A DNA stretch of 6,799 bases from an uncultured Eubacteriales bacterium (GTDB taxonomy: Bacteria; Bacillota_A; Clostridia; Christensenellales; Aristaeellaceae). The stretch spans positions 1 through 6,799 of the forward strand of contig OMRS01000283.1 in assembly GCA_900313545.1 (NCBI GenBank), given 5' to 3'. This document shows positions 4,723-6,799 of this stretch, piece after piece (position 1 is the stretch's first letter; each line of letters opens with the position of its first letter). Position numbers and translations under genes: made by a program. Below the pieces are notes generated by a model that saw only the letters and a list, made by a program, of their open reading frames with translations, did no database searches and was not told where the DNA came from.

Positions 4723-6799
4723 TTACCCCAGCACGTCGGCCACCGTCGCCGTGCCCGGATTGAGCCGGATGATCCGCTCTGAAATGTCGCAGATGCTTTG
4801 TGCGAAGCGTTCCATGCTCCCGCGATCGTATTTTTCCGCGTTATAGATCAGCTGGATGCCGAAGGCGTCCCTGCCTTCCAGAATTTCGATATCCAGCGAG
4901 TTGTTCCCGGCTGCGCGGGGCCGGGGCAGATTTTCCACGCTGCTGACGATGTCCGCCCCTTCATGGTATTCGTACAGATCGCCCTGATACAGGAAGCAGA
5001 GCAGGTCCTTTCCATCATAGGATCCCTTTTCCTCCCAGCAGGAAACGCTCCCGTGGGAGATTCCTTCGCTGACCTGCCGGCCGATCTCCTCAAAGAGCCT
5101 GATAAGGGGCATCTCCGGCTTCAGCTGCAGGCCGATGGGGATGTCCTTCATGAAATGCCCCGCGGAGGCCATGCGCCGTCCATCGGAGCGTCCGTGCCAG
5201 GTCCAGGTGGACTGGATGTTCTTCGAATCATCGGTTTTTGCAACGGCCAGCGCCGCGGCGGCCAGATACAGCCCGCCCTTTCCGAAACCGTATTTCTTCT
5301 CCAGCGCGGCGGACTCCTGCGGCGCGAAGGCGAAGGGCAGGAACAGCTGCCGGCTTGTGTTCTGATCCGATTCGTGGTCCGGTTTCGGGCAGGTTCCCAG
5401 CCGGGACGGTCGTAGCGGGCGGCAAAGCAGGCCATGTCCTCCCGGAACCGTTCGGAAGAACGGTTCTCCTTCTCCTCAAGCATCAGCTGGTAGCTCCAGT
5501 CTTCTCCGGGAACGGTGCCGCCGAAGGCAGCGATGATGTCCGTCACCAGCTTCATCCCTGAGAATCCGTCGCAGATCACATGATAAACGTCCAGGAGCAC
5601 GATGCACCGGCTCTCCCCCCGGATGATGCGGCAGCGGAAAAGGGGCTCGCCATTCAGGGTGAACGGCCGCACAAAGGACGCCGCTTCCTTCTCCATCTCC
5701 TCATCCGTCATCTTCTCCACAGGGAAGGAAACGGGCATTTCCGGCCGGTAGCGAAGAACCCATTCGCCGTTTTCCTTTTCGACGGTTCCCTGCAGCACCG
5801 GATGGGCCCGGACAGCCGCCCCGATCGCCTCCGCGATCTTCTCCGGGTCCACGTCCGGCTGCAGGTTCAGCCGGATGGGCAGGTTCAGCATGCAGGTTCC
5901 CGGATACTTGAGGTCCGTCTCCAGCAGGTAACGCTGCCCGGCGTTCAGCGGGGCTTTTGCCGGCGCATCCGGGACCTGCTCCGGCCTGTCCGCCGCTTCC
6001 CGGAGCAGCGAGACAATCCGGCGGACGGTGCGGCCTTCATAGATGGCCTGTACCGTGAGCCGGGGAATGCCGCAGGAGGTCAACACCTCCATGGCCCGGA
6101 GGGAATCCCCTCCGAGGAGGAAGAAGTCGTCATCGATGCCGATCTGCCGGCCGCCGACATCCAGCACACCGGCAAAGGCGTCGCAGAGCGTTTGCTGGAG
6201 GCTGTCCTCCGGCCGGGCGTAGACGGCGAAGAGCAGGCTTTCATCGGGCTCGGGGAGCGCCAGCTTGTTCACCTTTCCGGCCGGGTTGAGCGGAATCTCG
6301 TCAATGGCCATATAGCAGGACGGGATCATGTACAGGGGCAGACGCGTGCGGAGCTTTTCCGCCATCTCAGCCGGATCGAGCTTCTGTTCGGTTTTGTGAT
6401 AGGCGCACAGATAGCGGCTTCCGCCCCGCTCCCAGGCCTTGACCGCGGCGAAATCCGTATGGAGCACCTCCCGAACCGCGAACTCCACTTCCGCCGGTTC
6501 GATCCGGTTCCCGTTGATTTTGACCATGTCGTCCACCCTGCCGATCAGGGTGTAGTTCCCGCGCTCATCCTTCACCAGGTAGTCATTGTTTTTGAAATAG
6601 GTCACGCCGTCCACGCTGACAAAGCTGTCCCGGGTCTCATCGTGCAGGTATCCCCGGAAATAGGGCAGGCGGATGCACAGCACGCCTTCATGCGGGTTCT
6701 CCCTTCCATGTTCATCCAGAAGAACAATCCGGGTGTTCTCATCCGGCGTGCCGATTGGCGTGTTTTTGTAGGGCCTGTCAATATCAAAGAAAAACGGCA
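4723..6799 (-). CDS. Nonribosomal peptide synthetase, A-T-C part, 5' end missing and frameshifted
   Basis: The frame is open from the right edge, so the start lies outside. The ATG at 6683 is internal; residues are counted from it. The end of an adenylation domain is seen: NTPIGTP upstream of 6683, then YFKNNDYLV (A7), GRVDDMVKINGNRIEPAEVE at 48-67 (A8), LPLYMIP and PLNPAGKVNK with the A10 lysine K137. A carrier domain follows, with DDDFFLLGGDSL and phosphopantetheine serine S194. A condensation domain starts at LNAGQRYLL (246-254) and has YHVICDG in place of HHxxxDG, keeping the catalytic second His (H368). After WEP (residue 431) this frame loses similarity and ends at 5148. A second frame resumes with PKPDHESDQNTSRQLF, contains the WHGRSDGRR...GHFMKDIPIG motif (C5-like) and ends VADVLG at 4723. 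The protein would activate an amino acid, hold it as a thioester and couple it to an acceptor. The substrate-defining residues are off the window. Stopping right after C is unusual. Confidence 0.88.
5386..5400 (-). other. Frameshift site inside the condensation domain
   Basis: Upstream coding uses one frame through ...YDRPGWEP; downstream coding uses the next, from PKPDHESDQNTS. Moving between them requires one extra base. Adding one C to the minus-strand GCCC (plus-strand GGG run at 5387-5389) gives a continuous WEPAPKPDHESD, so a one-base loss in that short run is the simplest cause. It may be a true mutation or a read/assembly error. Confidence 0.75.

Noticed and set aside
5148..5385. The C-terminal 80 or so residues of the first synthetase frame as genuine protein
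   Set aside because: After WEP the translation becomes Arg/Pro/Ser-rich low-complexity sequence, while the neighbouring frame gives good condensation-domain sequence.
4798..5415. 205-codon plus-strand frame opposite the synthetase
   Set aside because: It is antisense to clear condensation-domain sequence and has no motif of its own.
6602..6787. 61-codon minus-strand frame near the right edge
   Set aside because: It overlaps the adenylation-domain coding sequence in another frame and has no motif.
1..6799. CRISPR arrays, tRNA or rRNA genes, riboswitches
   Set aside because: No regularly spaced repeats, no tRNA-like cloverleaf or rRNA sequence, and no riboswitch core that I recognise were seen on either strand.

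Overview
The window most likely comes from a GC-rich Firmicute of the gut or rumen Clostridia type. This is inferred from the gene families (YtcJ-like amidohydrolase, IS1634-like transposase, NRPS) and the GGAAGGGG/AGGAGG-type ribosome binding sites; no marker gene fixes the taxonomy. It is an accessory region holding two incomplete genes at the edges, one broken small gene, one complete insertion sequence and about 750 bases with no confident gene.

Left part, plus strand: the 3' two thirds of a YtcJ-type metal-dependent amidohydrolase (1-1052) is followed by a GC-rich hairpin terminator (1063-1092). Next comes an unrecognised alpha-helical protein gene (1269-1835), interrupted after 29 codons by an in-frame TAA. 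A 19-bp palindrome containing TATAAT lies just upstream of it, and a long hairpin terminator (1885-1924) just downstream.

Centre: positions 1928-3969 form a complete insertion sequence of 2042 bp. I found 29-bp imperfect terminal inverted repeats (21/29 identical) at 1928-1956 and 3941-3969. The single transposase gene on the minus strand is of the IS1634/IS4 DDE type. It has a good promoter just inside the left end, a probable GTG start at 3869, and a stop codon inside the right inverted repeat. The Y-R-E-K signature reads Y-R-G-K, so the third catalytic acid appears to be lost. The element sits 3 bp beyond the terminator hairpin of the broken gene.

Right part, minus strand: 3970-4722 has no confident gene, only hairpins (the strongest a perfect 14-bp stem at 4264-4303) and one doubtful 75-codon ORF. 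From the right edge down to 4723 runs the 3' part of a nonribosomal peptide synthetase gene: end of an adenylation domain, a carrier domain and a condensation domain. A one-base frameshift near 5386-5400 splits the condensation domain. The protein ends directly after that domain.

The genes do not form one visible pathway. The common thread is decay: a nonsense codon, a frameshift and a transposase with a lost catalytic residue within less than 7 kb, unless some of these are sequencing or assembly errors. I did not find a convincing new multi-gene system.
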